NCBI GenBank assembly: GCA_018260375.1
Contig: JAGLBF010000007.1
Coordinates: forward strand, 1 to 18,475
DNA length: 18,475 nucleotides
DNA from: Deinococcus sp.
Lineage (GTDB): Bacteria; Deinococcota; Deinococci; Deinococcales; Deinococcaceae
Direction: 5' to 3'
Numbering within the stretch: the stretch's first letter is position 1; the number at the start of each line of letters is the position of its first letter. The translations under genes were made by a program, and so were the position numbers. This document shows, piece after piece, positions 7,322-16,070 of this stretch. The notes under the pieces are model-generated. The model made no database searches. It worked only from the letters and a program-made list of their open reading frames with translations, and had not been told where the DNA came from.

Positions 7322-9169
7322 TTACCGCACTGTTTCATCGTACCCACGGTCTTGATAGCCTGCCGCTTGCAGGTTGTACAGCGTGGCGTAGCGGCCTGCG
7401 CGCTGCATCAGCTCTTCGTGGCTGCCCTGCTCGGTGGCTTGTCCGTCTTCTAGCACGATGATTTGGTCGGCGAGGCGTATGGTTGAAAAGCGGTGTGAGA
7501 TGAGCAGCACCATGCGCTCGTGGGTCTGTTGGCGCAGGGCGGCGATGGTTTCGTATTCGGCGCGGGCATCAAGGGCGGCGGTGGGTTCATCAAAAATCAG
7601 CACCGAGGCGGGGCGAAAGTACAAGCGGGCCAGTCCCAGGCGCTGCCACTGTCCCCCCGAAAGCTGCCGCCCACCCTGAAACAGCCGCCCCAGTGGGGTC
7701 TTAAGGCCCTGCGGTAACTCGCTGACAAAGTCGCCCGCGCCCGCTTGGTCAAGTGCTTGGTGCAGCGCGTCTGTGTCTTCCAGCCGGTCGATATCGGCCA
7801 GGGCAATGTTTTCAGCCACGCTCAGCTGGTACTCGCCAAAATCTTGAAAGATGATGCTCATTTCGTGCTGCACACTGCGCGGAGAAAAGAGCGCGGCATC
7901 TTGACCATTCAACAAAATGCGCCCTGCTGTCGGCTCAAAAAGGCGGGTGAGCAGCTTAACCACCGTGGTTTTGCCCGCGCCGTTTTCGCCCACCAGTGCC
8001 AGCGCTTCGCCCTTTTGCATCACAAAGCTAAGCCCGCGCAGCACGTCGCGCTCAGTCAGCGGGTAGCGAAAGGCCACGTCCTGAAACTCAATGGTGTGTA
8101 TGTCGCCTTGCCATACCTGCCCCGCGCTCAGGTCACGGCTGGGCAGTTCCAGAAATTGAAAGAGGTTTCGCATATACAGCAGGTTTTGAAACACGCTGCT
8201 AAAGGCCCCCAATAGGCCGCCCACCGTGCTTTGTATCTGGGCAATGCCGAGGGCAAACAGCGAAAAGTCGCCTACTGTCATGGCGCCAGCGGCGGCGCGG
8301 CGCAGCACCAGGGCCGAGGCGAGGGCCACCATCAGCGCTGAAAAGAGCGAAGCCAACAGGTTCATGGCGCTGCGGCGGCGAACCATATCCTCTAGCGTGG
8401 CGCGGAAACTGCGGTAATAGCTGTGCCAGCGCGACAACAAATACGGCTCCATGCCAAAAAGCCGCACCTCCTTGACCAACACGTCTGACGTGAGAATGCT
8501 GCCAAGATAATTTTGCACCCGTGCGTCGTGGGTCTGGCGGCGCAGTCGGCGGTAATTTTCTACGCCGTAGTGGTTAGATACCCACACGCCAGGCAACGCC
8601 GAGAGCAAAATCAGCGGCACCACCGCCCAGCCCAGGCGTGCCATCAGGCTGCCCACCGACAGCAAAGTGATCAGCGAACCCGCCAGGCCGACCAGCTGCG
8701 TGGCGACCTGCACGGGGCGCGCGCCGACTTCGCGGTAGGCTTGCTGCAACTGATCGTAGGTGTCAGCATCTTCAAAGTGCTCTACCTCTAGGTTGCTGGC
8801 CTTTTGCAAGATGAGGGCGGTGATCCTCTGCTGCAAGCTGTCACTTAGCAACTCGCGCGACGAGTTTTGTAGGGCGCTCAGCAGACTACCCGCCACCACC
8901 ACGCCCACCTGATAGCCCAGCAGCACCAGCAAGTCCGCGTAGCTTTCCTGGCCTTGTACGGCGAGGGTAACGCCGTCTAGCAGCAGTTTGCTGATGTACA
9001 AAGTGGCCGCAGGCAGCGCCGAACTGAGCAGGGTGCTCAGCGCAAAATATATGCTCTGGCGCGGGTGAGCGCGCCATACCAGTTGCAAGGTGGGCCACAG
9101 GTCGCGCCACTGCTGAGCGGGCAGCGCTTTTGGCGCGGGTGTTGGAGCACGGGTGTGGTCAGCCGACAT
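7322..9169 (-). CDS. ABC exporter, fused membrane and ATPase domains
   Basis: This is a half-transporter of the type IV exporter class, 615 residues from the ATG at 9167-9169. A six-helix membrane domain (about residues 35-335) precedes the ATPase. Walker A is GENGAGKT (394-401), Q-loop Gln442, signature LSGGQ (503-507), Walker B VLIFDEP (523-529) and H-loop His559. It would act as a homodimer in the inner membrane; the substrate is unknown. An in-frame start at 9337 would add 56 residues encoded by the dispersed repeat 9221-9355, so that longer form is rejected. There is no clear Shine-Dalgarno site. TACACT eight bases before the ATG could be the -10 box of a leaderless transcript. Confidence 0.9.
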   Translation of the reverse strand: MSADHTRAPTPAPKALPAQQWRDLWPTLQLVWRAHPRQSIYFALSTLLSSALPAATLYISKLLLDGVTLAVQGQESYADLLVLLGYQVGVVVAGSLLSALQNSSRELLSDSLQQRITALILQKASNLEVEHFEDADTYDQLQQAYREVGARPVQVATQLVGLAGSLITLLSVGSLMARLGWAVVPLILLSALPGVWVSNHYGVENYRRLRRQTHDARVQNYLGSILTSDVLVKEVRLFGMEPYLLSRWHSYYRSFRATLEDMVRRRSAMNLLASLFSALMVALASALVLRRAAAGAMTVGDFSLFALGIAQIQSTVGGLLGAFSSVFQNLLYMRNLFQFLELPSRDLSAGQVWQGDIHTIEFQDVAFRYPLTERDVLRGLSFVMQKGEALALVGENGAGKTTVVKLLTRLFEPTAGRILLNGQDAALFSPRSVQHEMSIIFQDFGEYQLSVAENIALADIDRLEDTDALHQALDQAGAGDFVSELPQGLKTPLGRLFQGGRQLSGGQWQRLGLARLYFRPASVLIFDEPTAALDARAEYETIAALRQQTHERMVLLISHRFSTIRLADQIIVLEDGQATEQGSHEELMQRAGRYATLYNLQAAGYQDRGYDETVR

Positions 9170-9220
9170 ACAGCTGTAGTGTAGGGTGAAACGGCAAAGG
9201 GTGATGGGGTAAGATGTTTT

Positions 9221-9355
9221 ATACGGACTGCGCGGTATGGAGCCGCAGGCGGCGCTTTTCCGACTGTGGTGGAATGGAGCGCAGTCCGTATGCTGTTCCC
9301 ACTCGCATTCGCCCTGATTGATTCGGAAGTACGCCAAATCAATCGGAATCCGTAT
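9221..9355 (-). repeat. 135-bp composite repeat, copy 2
   Basis: Here the 71-bp core comes first (9221-9291), bounded by ATACGGACTGCGC and GCGCAGTCCGTAT. The 63-bp flank follows in reverse complement (9293-9355), ending CGGAATCCGTAT. The core reads in the same plus-strand direction as in copy 1 although the flank is inverted. It lies in the 256-bp gap between pabBC and the ABC gene. Apart from this repeat I see nothing distinct in that gap. Confidence 0.85.
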
Positions 9356-9425
9356 TATACAGGCTGCGGCTCAATCAGGTCGTTTCTGATGTTATCCGGG
9401 CGGACGGCTCTACTGCTTGCTTGCC

Positions 9426-11288
9426 TTATGACCTGGCCTGATGCTCAGCCGTGATCGGTTGAGTGCTGAGCGATACCCGTCGCCACCCACGCAGGCTGTT
9501 CAAGTGCCACACGGCTTGCGCCTGCGGCAGGTCTTCTCGCCTCAGCACCCTCTCCTGTATAGCTCTCTGCTCCAGGGCCAGTCTCCGCGCTACACCGGTG
9601 AGGAGGCCGCTTTGCTGCGGGGGGGTATAGCGCTGGCCACCTAGATCCAGCACCAGATTGCCAGTGGTGAATTCGGTGAGTTCGCCGCGCTCGTTGTACA
9701 ACAGGACTTCTTGTGAGGGCGAAACGTGGGCGGCAGCGGCTTCGTACACGGTGCGGCGGGTGGTCTTGTGGTACAAGAACACGTCAGCCGAGTCTACCGC
9801 AATAGGAGATAGCTTGGCGGTGAGTGTCGCCGGGGTATCATCCAGCGCAAGCACTTGCACGGTGACGTTGCCCGCCGCACTGAGCAACAGCCGCAGCCGC
9901 CAGCTTTTGCCGTGGGCTGGTGCTGCAGCACTGGCTGCGTCAGCGACCTGCGTCCGCAGAGACAGCTCATCAAATGGAAATCCGAAATACCGCGCACTAG
10001 ACGACATTCGTTCTAGATGCAGGTCAAGGTGAACAGCCTGATTGCCGTGCTGGCCTTTTTCCAAGCGCAAGGTTTCGAGCAGCTGAAAATCAGGTGGCCG
10101 GGTATTGAGTACCTGGGCTTTGGTCAGCACTTCGTCGTACTCGCCCGCCGCGTCCGAGTCCCAGGTGACGCCGCCGCCCACGCCGTACGTGGCCCGTCTT
10201 GTTGTCCTATCGATCAGCACAGTGCGAATAGGCACATTAAACACGCAGTCGCCGCCCGGCGCCACGTAGCCCACGGCCCCGCAGTAGACCCGGCGCGGCT
10301 GCCTTTCCAGTGCAGTAATCAGGCGCATGGTGCTGATTTTGGGCGCACCCGTCACCGATCCGCAGGGAAAGAGCGCCCCGAACATGTCAGCTAGACCCAC
10401 GTTGGGCCGCAGCTGGGCGCGAATGGTGGAGGTCATGGTCAGCAGCGTTGGCAGGCGCTCCACCGCACAGAGTTCGCTCACCTGCACGCTGCCAAACTGA
10501 GCCACGCGCCCCAGGTCATTGCGCAGCAGGTCAACAATCATCACGTTTTCGGCGCGGTTTTTGGGGCTGGCAGCCAGCCAGGCGGCTTGCTGAGCATCCT
10601 GCGCTTCGGTGTAGCCCCGGCGGGTGGTGCCTTTCATAGGACGGGTGACGATTTCACCTTGCTGGACACCAAAAAACAGTTCTGGTGATACCGAAAGCAC
10701 CTGCCAGCGCCCGGTGTCCAGGTACGCGGCGTAGGCAGTGGGCTGCGCGGCGGCGAGCTCGGCAAAATAGGCGAAGCTGTCTCCAGAGAAATCAGCCTCA
10801 AGGCGCACGGTGTAATTGGTCTGGTAGGTGTTGCCCGCCGCAATTTCTTCCCGGATAGTGGCAATGGCGCGGTCATAGTCCTGGCGCGGAGTATTCGCCG
10901 TCCAGGGGCCGACCTGGTAGGCGCCTGTAGCTACTGCGGGTGTGGGCGGCGCAGCCTCAGCCGCCTTGAACAAAGCAAACCACAGCAGCGGAAATGCCGC
11001 GTCAGGAACGACACTCAGAGCCGGGTCAAAGGCAGCGGCAGCTTCGTAGCTGACCAATCCAGCGGCGTGTAGGCCCCCATCACGGCAAGCCCGCTCAACT
11101 TGCTCTAGGCAGGCGGCGACTTGCGCTGGGTCATGGGTTTGAATAACCTGCACGGGCTGCGACAAACGCAACCACTGTGTAGGCTGTCCCTGAGAGGGCT
11201 GCGCGGCGTGAGAAAATTGGGGTACATGGGTGGTGAGGTTAGTATTGACACACAGGTAGGCCGCTGGAGGATGAAGAGGTTCAGGCAT
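9426..11288 (-). CDS. pabB: Aminodeoxychorismate synthase I fused to aminodeoxychorismate lyase
   Basis: The 620-residue protein joins two enzymes of 4-aminobenzoate (folate) synthesis. Residues 125-390 are a chorismate-utilising domain with GNTYQTNYT, SPELFF, PMKGTTRRG (Lys219 matches the PIKGT lysine typical of PabB), ENVMIVDLLRNDLGRV, CGSVTGAPK and YCGAVGY. Residues 400-620 are a class IV PLP domain with LYHKTTRR (Lys508 as the PLP lysine), NERGELTEFTTGN and a NSLRGWRRV end. The glutaminase subunit PabA is not here. The ATG at 11286-11288 was chosen because longer starts run into the upstream adaptor gene. No Shine-Dalgarno site is evident. It lies 40 bases after the adaptor stop and may be co-transcribed. 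Confidence 0.93.
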   Translation of the reverse strand: MPEPLHPPAAYLCVNTNLTTHVPQFSHAAQPSQGQPTQWLRLSQPVQVIQTHDPAQVAACLEQVERACRDGGLHAAGLVSYEAAAAFDPALSVVPDAAFPLLWFALFKAAEAAPPTPAVATGAYQVGPWTANTPRQDYDRAIATIREEIAAGNTYQTNYTVRLEADFSGDSFAYFAELAAAQPTAYAAYLDTGRWQVLSVSPELFFGVQQGEIVTRPMKGTTRRGYTEAQDAQQAAWLAASPKNRAENVMIVDLLRNDLGRVAQFGSVQVSELCAVERLPTLLTMTSTIRAQLRPNVGLADMFGALFPCGSVTGAPKISTMRLITALERQPRRVYCGAVGYVAPGGDCVFNVPIRTVLIDRTTRRATYGVGGGVTWDSDAAGEYDEVLTKAQVLNTRPPDFQLLETLRLEKGQHGNQAVHLDLHLERMSSSARYFGFPFDELSLRTQVADAASAAAPAHGKSWRLRLLLSAAGNVTVQVLALDDTPATLTAKLSPIAVDSADVFLYHKTTRRTVYEAAAAHVSPSQEVLLYNERGELTEFTTGNLVLDLGGQRYTPPQQSGLLTGVARRLALEQRAIQERVLRREDLPQAQAVWHLNSLRGWRRVSLSTQPITAEHQARS

Positions 11289-11328
11289 GAGGCTAGAGCA
11301 GCATAAGGCAGAATAGGGTAATTTTGCC

Positions 11329-13200
11329 TTACTTCTGGCTGATCGGTGCGCCGTCCCACAACGCATCTACGCCACTTTGAACAATGGTGCTGCCTTCTGA
11401 CAGGCCCGAAATGACTGCCACTTTTTCCTCGCTGCCTTGCTTGCCCAAGCTGCCCAGTTGTACAGGCGTGCGGGTTACTTGGTCGCCCTTTACCACATAC
11501 ACGTAGTTTTGCGCGCCGATACGTACCACAGCGGTCAGGGGTACCACCACTGTGCTAGCCGGCAGCTGGCTGTTGATGGTGGCGTTGGCAACCATGCCCG
11601 CACGCAGCTCAGCGTTGCTGCGCTCTAGGCTCGCTTCAAGCGGATAAAAGTTGCCCGTAGCCACCGACGCGGGGTTGACTGACGTCACTTTGGCCGGGTA
11701 GGTCTTGCCGGGCAGCGCGTCAAATTTGACCTGCATCGCGTCGCCGGGGTTGACCAAGTTGGCCTGAACTGCGGGAATAGTCGCTACAATTTTGCGCGGC
11801 TGCCCCTGCACGATGCTCAAGATAGGAACGCCGGGCGCCGCTACTTCGCCCGCTTGCAGGTTGCGTGCCGACACAATGCCGTTTATCGGGCTGGTGATCA
11901 CCGTTTTGGCGAGCAGCACCTTGAGGTTATTCACGGCGGCCTTCGCCGACTGTATGGCAGCGCCACCCGCATTTTGGTAGTTGGCCTGGGCGCTGGCATA
12001 CTGCGTTTGGGCTTGTTGCAAGTCCTGCGCCGACGCGCCGCCTAAGGCGTACACCGATTTGATGCGGTCTAGCGTAGAAGCCGCCATATCCAGGGTGGCC
12101 CGCGCCGCCCCGCTGGTGTTCTGGGCCTGCAATAACCCCGCCTGAGCCTGTGCAAGCTGCTGGCGGATGCTGCTGTCGTCTACGCGGGCAACCACGTCGC
12201 CTTTTTTCACGGTCTGACCCACTTGCACAGGTACGCTGACCAGGCTGCCCGCTACCTGTGTCGTCACCGTCACATTGCTCCCCGACGTGAGGGTACCCAC
12301 CAAGTGAAGCTGTACGCTGAGCGGCGCGGCGACGGTCTTGCTCACGGTGACAGGTACGGGGCTGGCGGCGGGGTTGGCCACATCTACCGTAATGTCGGCG
12401 CTCACCCCAGGTATCAGCTTGGCGCGGTCAACATCGGTGAGGTAGATGGCGACAGGAATCACCTGCTCCACCTTGGTAAAATTGCCGCTATCGGCTCCAC
12501 CACTGGGCAGCAGCGAAAAGGTGCTGGCGGTGGCCTGACCAATCTGCTGCACGTGTCCTGTCAGGGTCTGACCTGGGAGTGCGTCTAGCTTGACATGCAC
12601 CACCTGCCCAGGTTTCACTTTGGCAATCTCGCTTTCTTTGATGTTGGCAGACACATAGGCGCTGCTGTCATCGGCAATAACCGCCAGCGACTGTCCCTGT
12701 CCTACCAGTTGGCCCACCAGGGCGCTGCTTTGTATCACGGTTCCGCTGATAGGGGCGCGTATGAGTGAGCGTGAGGCGGTGAGTGGCGCAGTTTGTGACA
12801 GTGCGCCCGCGTTGGCCGCGCTTGACTGAGCCACAGTAGAGGTGTCTATTTGTCCGATCACCTGCCCCGCTTTGACTGTAGAGCCGACAGTAACGCGCCA
12901 CTCCAGCACGCGCCCAGGGATTTCAGGGGTGACGGTCGCGGTGTTGGCCGCTACACGGGCATTGTTGGTAGACACGTGGCGAGCACTGTTGTAGGCAAAA
13001 TAAGCCGCAATACCGCCCAGCCCCAGCACTGCCAGCAAGGCCAGGGTGATGCCCACAGCGCGGTTAGGCTTGCGCTTGGCAGCAGGCTCAGGAGTCGCGG
13101 CGGCTTCAGGTGTGCCGGCGGGCGTGGCGGCGGAGTCTACCACCACTGTTTCTTTGACGAGGGAAGGCGGCTTGGGTTGGTCAGCGTTGTTGGTGTTCAT
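11329..13200 (-). CDS. Tandem-fused membrane-fusion protein (EmrA-like plus AcrA-like)
   Basis: This is a periplasmic adaptor for a multidrug pump, unusually carrying two adaptor modules in 623 residues. A Pro/Ala-rich cytoplasmic tail (1-46) and one membrane helix (47-70) lead to module 1 (75-275). There, the lipoyl half GRVLEWRVTVGSTVKAGQV joins its other half through only about 30 residues, so the usual coiled-coil hairpin is missing; an EmrA-like barrel with VKLDALPG (203-210) follows. Module 2 (293-623) has its own lipoyl halves around a helical hairpin (342-432), a barrel with VKFDALPG (491-498) and an RND-type membrane-proximal domain. GAGGA precedes the ATG. It follows the MFS gene in the efflux cluster. 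Confidence 0.9.
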   Translation of the reverse strand: MNTNNADQPKPPSLVKETVVVDSAATPAGTPEAAATPEPAAKRKPNRAVGITLALLAVLGLGGIAAYFAYNSARHVSTNNARVAANTATVTPEIPGRVLEWRVTVGSTVKAGQVIGQIDTSTVAQSSAANAGALSQTAPLTASRSLIRAPISGTVIQSSALVGQLVGQGQSLAVIADDSSAYVSANIKESEIAKVKPGQVVHVKLDALPGQTLTGHVQQIGQATASTFSLLPSGGADSGNFTKVEQVIPVAIYLTDVDRAKLIPGVSADITVDVANPAASPVPVTVSKTVAAPLSVQLHLVGTLTSGSNVTVTTQVAGSLVSVPVQVGQTVKKGDVVARVDDSSIRQQLAQAQAGLLQAQNTSGAARATLDMAASTLDRIKSVYALGGASAQDLQQAQTQYASAQANYQNAGGAAIQSAKAAVNNLKVLLAKTVITSPINGIVSARNLQAGEVAAPGVPILSIVQGQPRKIVATIPAVQANLVNPGDAMQVKFDALPGKTYPAKVTSVNPASVATGNFYPLEASLERSNAELRAGMVANATINSQLPASTVVVPLTAVVRIGAQNYVYVVKGDQVTRTPVQLGSLGKQGSEEKVAVISGLSEGSTIVQSGVDALWDGAPISQK

Positions 13201-13216
13201 TGTTGGTTCCTCAGGG

Positions 13217-13244
13217 AATAGGAGAGATAGAATAGGGGAGATAG
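13217..13244. repeat. Two adjoining 14-bp repeats before the adaptor gene
   Basis: AATAGGAGAGATAG (13217-13230) is followed directly by AATAGGGGAGATAG (13231-13244), one mismatch apart. On the coding strand the stretch is pyrimidine-rich and lies 17 bases before the adaptor start. Its role is unclear. Confidence 0.5.
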
Positions 13245-13284
13245 ATATACGGCTTACAAAAAAGCTTTAAGAAATATAGACGTT

Positions 13285-13325
13285 GCCTATAACAAGCTAA
13301 AAAGCGCTTGGGCATTTTTATAGGC
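13285..13325. promoter_or_regulatory. Stem-loop between the MFS and adaptor genes
   Basis: GCCTATAA (13285-13292) pairs with TTATAGGC (13318-13325), with an inner CAAGC/GCTTG stem (13293-13297, 13306-13310). The region 13245-13368 is clearly AT-richer than the flanking genes. It could be an mRNA processing or stability element, or an attenuator between the two pump genes. It lacks a clean terminal U run on the coding strand. Confidence 0.4.
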
Positions 13326-13368
13326 TCAACTACAAGTTACTCAGCTTATCAGTGTGTATGGCAGTCTA

Positions 13369-14958
13369 TCATTCCATAACTGAGTGACCTGGTTCAGTAG
13401 CTACTTTGCCTTTGCGCAAGAACAACCCCAGAATGGCGCAAATAACCAGCACAGAAGCGATAATGACCATCACAATATCAAAGGTATTGGTAAAGGCCGT
13501 AGTAGCGATGCGGCCTTGTAGTACCGCCATAAAAGCGAGGCGAGCTTGTTCATAGCTCATGCCAGCAGCTTGTAATTTGGCAACGCCCTGGGCGATAATG
13601 TTTTGCTGTATGGGGTTATTGTTTTGCAGCAAATTGCTATAACCAGCCTGCTCTAAATGATTATAATGGTCAAAGAGTTGTACCATAATCACGACGCCAA
13701 AGGCCCCACCTAGCCGGTTAATCACGTTGGTGATGGCGCTGGCTTGCCCGGCTTGTTCGCTGGGGATTTCAGAAATAGAAGCACTTTGGGTGGGAATCAT
13801 AGCAAGGCCCATGCCGAGTGACCGTACACAGTTCCATAACACCAGGTAAATCAGTGCGGTGTCTAAGGTCAGGTGTCTAAAGAGATACATACCCCAGGCA
13901 ATCAGTACCATACCTACTGGAACCAGAACTTTGGGGCCAATTCTGTCATACAGTATGCCTGAAATAGGTAAAATCATCCCTGTCAGGAGCGCTGGGGGCA
14001 ACTGTAATAACCCGGTTTGAAAAGCACCTAGCCCGCGAATACTCTGCATGTACACGGGCAGGTAAAACATAACCCCGAAGAGCGAAATACTGATCAGCAG
14101 CAGCAAAAGGTTGGCGATGCTAAAGGTCTTGTATTTAAAGAGGCGCAAGTTGAGCAGGGGTTGGTCGATTGACAGCTGCCACCACACAAAAAAGATAAAG
14201 CTGATAAGACTGATAAACAGCAGCGAAATAATGCTCTGTGAACCCCAGCCCCAACTGCTGCCTTCGGTGGTGGCAAGCAGCAACGTAAAGAGCGCAACCG
14301 CGATAGTTACCGCACCCAAAAAGTCAAACTTGCCCGCTTTGCCCGCCGCAAAGCTGGGCACGCGGCGTATGGCGAGCAGCACCGCAGCAATACCGATAGG
14401 CACGTTGATGGTGTAAATCCAGCGCCAGTCGATATACTCGACGAGGTAACCGCCTAGCGCGGGGCCGACAGCGGGCGCAAACAGCATGGCCATGCCCAGA
14501 ATGCCGCTGGCCGCGCCTATCTGGTGGCGCGGTACCATCCGCACCATCATGGCTTGTACGGCGGGCATAATCAGCCCTCCACCAATGGCCTGAATGATAC
14601 GAAAGGCGATCTGGCTGTTGAGATCCCAAGACAGGGCGCATAAACCTGAGCCAAGGGTAAAGATAATCAGCGCCCAGATATACATCTTTTTGAGGCCCAG
14701 CTTGACCCCTAGCCAGCCTGACAGCGGTGTAATAACCCCCAGGGCCAGAGTATAGGCAGTCGATACCCATTCAATGCTGCTCTGGTCTACCCCAAAGATA
14801 TTCATCATGTCGGGTATCGCCACGTTGACAATACTGGTATCCAAAATGGCCATAAAGCCGCCAATCACCAGTATCAGTAGAGGGGCAAGCCACTCGTTTG
14901 ATGTGGTGGGCTGAGCAGGTGGCACGGCCGGAACAGTGGAAACAGCGGGGGCGCTCAT
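13369..14958 (-). CDS. DHA2-family MFS multidrug transporter (EmrB/QacA type)
   Basis: A 529-residue, 14-helix proton antiporter of the drug:H+ antiporter-2 family in the inner membrane. Visible signatures are LDTSIVNVAIPDM (39-51, with Asp40 of motif D1), WVSTAYTL, GWLGVKLGLKK (motif A, 81-91), IIQAIGGGL (motif B), GILGMAMLFAPAVGPALGG (motif C, 152-170) and WRWIYTINVPIG. The ATG at 14956-14958 has an ideal AGGAGG six bases upstream, so the in-frame ATG at 15009, inside the preceding TolC gene, is rejected. The stop of the small TolC-like gene is 22 bases upstream, so the two are co-transcribed. Likely exports hydrophobic drugs or metabolites through the adjacent adaptor and TolC proteins. 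Confidence 0.94.
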   Translation of the reverse strand: MSAPAVSTVPAVPPAQPTTSNEWLAPLLILVIGGFMAILDTSIVNVAIPDMMNIFGVDQSSIEWVSTAYTLALGVITPLSGWLGVKLGLKKMYIWALIIFTLGSGLCALSWDLNSQIAFRIIQAIGGGLIMPAVQAMMVRMVPRHQIGAASGILGMAMLFAPAVGPALGGYLVEYIDWRWIYTINVPIGIAAVLLAIRRVPSFAAGKAGKFDFLGAVTIAVALFTLLLATTEGSSWGWGSQSIISLLFISLISFIFFVWWQLSIDQPLLNLRLFKYKTFSIANLLLLLISISLFGVMFYLPVYMQSIRGLGAFQTGLLQLPPALLTGMILPISGILYDRIGPKVLVPVGMVLIAWGMYLFRHLTLDTALIYLVLWNCVRSLGMGLAMIPTQSASISEIPSEQAGQASAITNVINRLGGAFGVVIMVQLFDHYNHLEQAGYSNLLQNNNPIQQNIIAQGVAKLQAAGMSYEQARLAFMAVLQGRIATTAFTNTFDIVMVIIASVLVICAILGLFLRKGKVATEPGHSVME

Positions 14959-14980
14959 GCTAAACCTCCTTTGTGCGGCT

Positions 14981-16006
14981 TCACTTGGCGCTGGGTGTAG
15001 TTGCGCCACCAGCGAGCAGGTTGTAGTAGGCCGTCAGCACATTGTTGCTGGCCTGCTCAGCAGCGAGCTTGGCCTGCCCGTAGGCCAGCTGGCTTTGCAG
15101 CAGGGCCAGCTGGCTGATCAGGCCCTTGGCGTAGCGCCCCTGGTCGGCGGTGTACTGGCGCTGGGCGTTGTCAAGCGCGGTGTTGCGGATGCTGCGGTTT
15201 TTAACGGCCTGAAGGTAGGCGTTATACAGCCCCTGGGTGGCGATACGGTAACCGCGCACAGCGTTTTGCGCGCCCGACTGGGCCTGTTGCCACTGGGTTT
15301 TGAGTGCGCTGATCTGTGAGGCCGACACCGCAATCGGGTCAGCCAGGTTAAGCTGAAGTTGCAAGGCTGCTGCCGCTTGCTGCGCTTGCAGGGTAGTGGG
15401 GTTGCGGCTGAGCACCTCTTCTACCGTCTGGGTGCTGACGGTATTAGGCACGCTGCCTGCTGGAATAGGGGCTACCGCCGTAAAATTGCCCACCAGACTG
15501 CTGAGGTTGGCCTTGGCGAGATTCAGGCCGTCTTGAGCCACGCGCAAGGTTTGCTGGGCTGACTGTACCTGGTTTTGGGCCGTCTGCGCGGCAATCTGGG
15601 TGCCGCCGCCCTTGGCGTACTGGGTTTGTGCGACCTGTGCGCTCTTCTGGGCCAGGTTAAGCGCCTCTTGGGCAAGTTTGACGCCGTCTTGGGCTTCGAC
15701 CACCTGAGTATAGGCCTGAACAATCTGCGCGTCGGCCTGCGCGTCAGCGGTCTTGAGGGTAGCAACGCTCAGGTCATAGGCCTGCTGCGCCTTGAGCAGC
15801 GTCACTTTGGTCGCCAGCGGGTCAGCTTTGGCCTTGCCGTACTCTATCTGGGCATTGTTAAGGCTGGTGCGGGCGGCAATCACACTGGGCTGGTTGCTGC
15901 TCTGGGCCAGCGCATTGGCGAGCGTCAACGTAGCAGCCTGGGCCTGCACAGCAGTGGCGAGCAGCAAGGTAGAAGTCAGGGTGGTCAGGGTGCGGATGTT
16001 GGTCAT
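14981..16006 (-). CDS. Short TolC-like protein apparently without barrel segments
   Basis: This 341-residue protein starts with a signal peptide (cleavage likely after AQA, residue 24). Two helical repeats of the TolC type follow, rich in Ala and Gln (LAQEALNLAQKSAQVAQTQY, then LDNAQRQYTADQGRYAKGLIS). In each half, where TolC homologues insert 40-60 residues of beta strands, only a short turn is found: ADPLA (61-65) and ADPIA (222-226). It may therefore form a periplasmic helical tunnel without an outer-membrane barrel. AAGGAA lies about seven bases before the ATG. It sits between the full-length TolC-like gene and the MFS gene in one operon. Confidence 0.85.
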   Translation of the reverse strand: MTNIRTLTTLTSTLLLATAVQAQAATLTLANALAQSSNQPSVIAARTSLNNAQIEYGKAKADPLATKVTLLKAQQAYDLSVATLKTADAQADAQIVQAYTQVVEAQDGVKLAQEALNLAQKSAQVAQTQYAKGGGTQIAAQTAQNQVQSAQQTLRVAQDGLNLAKANLSSLVGNFTAVAPIPAGSVPNTVSTQTVEEVLSRNPTTLQAQQAAAALQLQLNLADPIAVSASQISALKTQWQQAQSGAQNAVRGYRIATQGLYNAYLQAVKNRSIRNTALDNAQRQYTADQGRYAKGLISQLALLQSQLAYGQAKLAAEQASNNVLTAYYNLLAGGATTPSAK

Positions 16007-16070
16007 GTGGGTTCCTTTTTTTGCGGGGAGGGGGTTGCGGCGCTGGTTACAGGCTGCGTCAATAAGGCGG

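Noticed and set aside
14959..15009. ATG at 15009 as the MFS transporter start
   Set aside because: It lies inside the preceding TolC-like gene, while the ATG at 14958 has a perfect AGGAGG six bases upstream.
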